DNA of 64,000 nucleotides from Oscillospiraceae bacterium. GTDB taxonomy: Bacteria > Bacillota > Clostridia > UMGS1840 > HGM11507. A program made the position numbers and the translations under genes. Position 1 is the stretch's first letter. The number at the start of each line of letters is the position of its first letter. Where the stretch lies: the NCBI GenBank assembly GCA_015068665.1, contig SVKB01000007.1, positions 1 to 64,000 on the forward strand. The letters run 5' to 3'. The notes under the pieces are model-generated. The model saw only the letters and a program-made list of their open reading frames with translations, searched no databases and had not been told where the DNA came from. This document shows positions 63,089 through 64,000 of the stretch, in pieces.

Positions 63089-64000
63089 AATCAAAAGAAC
63101 TTGGTAAACGACTTGATGCGGGACAAATTGACAATCTGTATCTTTTTTATGGAGAAGAGGACTATATCAAGGATTCCTATATAGACAGAATAAAAAGTAT
63201 TGTTCTTGAAAATGATATGCTTGGAATTAATTTTACACAGTTTGATGAGGTGCCTTCCAAAGATGAATTTTCTGAGGCAGTAGAGTCTGCACCAATGATG
63301 TGCGACAAAAAAATCGTGCTTTTAAATGAAATCAATGTTGTTTCAACTTCGGTTAAAAAAGACTTTAAGGATGCATTGAATGATGTGCTTGAGAATATTC
63401 CTGAGTATACTGTTGTAATTATAAAAGAAAAAGAGCGTGATTCAAAGAAGCTTTCTAAGCCTATGCTCAAGCTGGTACAAAAAAACGGAGTGGATATTGA
63501 GTGTGCCAGGATTGAAATGGAAGATATGATGATTTTTATCAACCGTCAGTTTTCCAAAAATAAAAAGAGAATAAGACGAGACGATCTTAAATATCTTATT
63601 TCTATATGCGAACCGTCGGTTAACAGTGTTTTAAGAGAGGTTGAAGTTATTTGTGCCTATCTTAATGAAAAGGAAGAGGTCACCCGCGAGGTTATAGATC
63701 TTCTTGTGAAAAAAACAATTGAAGACAGAGTTTTTCAGCTATCAGATGCGATAATCAACAAGGATAAGAAAACCGCTTATGATATCCTGGCTGACCTGAA
63801 ACTTTTGAAACAGCAGCATCCTGCAGGGCAGATTTTCTCTTTGGTATGTGAGCATTTTGTGAATATGTATATTGTTATATGCAATAACAGTGCGGGAATT
63901 CCGAGTGACGTAACAGTGTCAAACCTTAAGCTGAACGGCAGAGCATTTCTTATCAGTAAGTATTTAAGACAGCAGGGAAAGCTAAGTATTGATAAAATAA
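63085..64000 (+). CDS. holA: DNA polymerase III subunit delta, 3' partial
   Basis: 305 codons are visible before the window ends without a stop; the family usually has about 340. NLYLFYGEEDYIKDSYIDRIK is the Walker-like N-terminal start, followed by the AAA+-like delta fold, DDLKYLISICEPSVNSVLREVEVICAYL and FQLSDAIINKDKKTAYDILADLK. It is part of the clamp loader. GAAAGG lies upstream. The comEC-holA pair is common in Firmicutes. Confidence 0.92.
   Translation, partial: MKSKELGKRLDAGQIDNLYLFYGEEDYIKDSYIDRIKSIVLENDMLGINFTQFDEVPSKDEFSEAVESAPMMCDKKIVLLNEINVVSTSVKKDFKDALNDVLENIPEYTVVIIKEKERDSKKLSKPMLKLVQKNGVDIECARIEMEDMMIFINRQFSKNKKRIRRDDLKYLISICEPSVNSVLREVEVICAYLNEKEEVTREVIDLLVKKTIEDRVFQLSDAIINKDKKTAYDILADLKLLKQQHPAGQIFSLVCEHFVNMYIVICNNSAGIPSDVTVSNLKLNGRAFLISKYLRQQGKLSIDKI

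Overview
This window looks like chromosomal DNA of an anaerobic, endospore-forming, low-GC Clostridia member, probably from a gut-type habitat. The evidence is AT-rich coding DNA with strong GGAGG ribosome-binding sites and a full sporulation gene set (spoIVA, spoIIP, spoVAC/AD/AE, a SPOCS-LysM protein, yabP/yabQ, a CwlD-type amidase). It also carries a trimeric electron-bifurcating [FeFe] hydrogenase, SLH and stalk-domain surface proteins, and GH28/GH127 enzymes for plant cell-wall sugars. I cannot name the species. Nearly all genes are on the + strand; the minus-strand exceptions are nagB, a parvulin/NifX-like pair, tRNA-Arg, and cwlD-lysA.

Layout. 1-1690: accessory region with a 5'-truncated stalk/DUF4375 protein, a striking array of small hairpins joined by the 9-mer AGCTAAATT and its reverse complement, and a small membrane protein, with 21-nt repeats directly after both stop codons. 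1766-7986: an esterase, a zinc-ribbon/TIR/FHA protein, a nitroreductase, a YgiQ radical SAM enzyme and folD. 7988-9319: the conserved rqcP-yabP-yabQ-divIC cluster, then tRNA-Leu. 9812-17936: a purine operon (purE-F-M-N-O-H-D) in which PurH is split into a PurO-type IMP cyclohydrolase and a stand-alone AICAR formyltransferase, followed by a methyltransferase and a cysteine-rich mini-protein. 17963-25222: LOG protein, esterase, PHP phosphatase, AAA kinase, a polar amino acid ABC transporter and two oxidoreductases. 25230-26610: the infC-rpmI-rplT operon with an attenuator leader and an AUC start codon for infC.

26704-37713: GH127, nagB (minus strand), spoIVA behind a sigma-E-like promoter, a LysR regulator next to tdh-kbl (threonine to glycine plus acetyl-CoA), and a three-gene set of amidohydrolase, TIM-barrel isomerase and GH28. 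37774-42853: parvulin and NifX-like genes, then a 1248-residue GGDEF/EAL protein. 42904-43060: tRNA-Arg with a scrambled partial copy. 43141-47991: lysA and cwlD (minus strand) divergent from a sigma-E-type SPOCS-LysM/spoIIP operon. 47990-48282: a 250-bp MITE-like element sitting between two copies of the spoIIP terminator hairpin. 48411-52475: hydCBA. 52574-54398: spoVACDE. 54668-63088: SLH protein, DUF1653, galM, DUF3048 lipoprotein, flavodoxin, nicotinamidase-like hydrolase, a 46-residue orphan peptide with its own consensus promoter and terminator, an NlpC/P60 hydrolase and comEC. 63085-64000: holA, cut by the window end.

The least explained items are the hairpin array at 975-1163, the MITE-like element at 48010-48259, and the 46-residue peptide gene at 59877-60017. 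All assignments come from reading the sequence and remembered family motifs; no database search was run.
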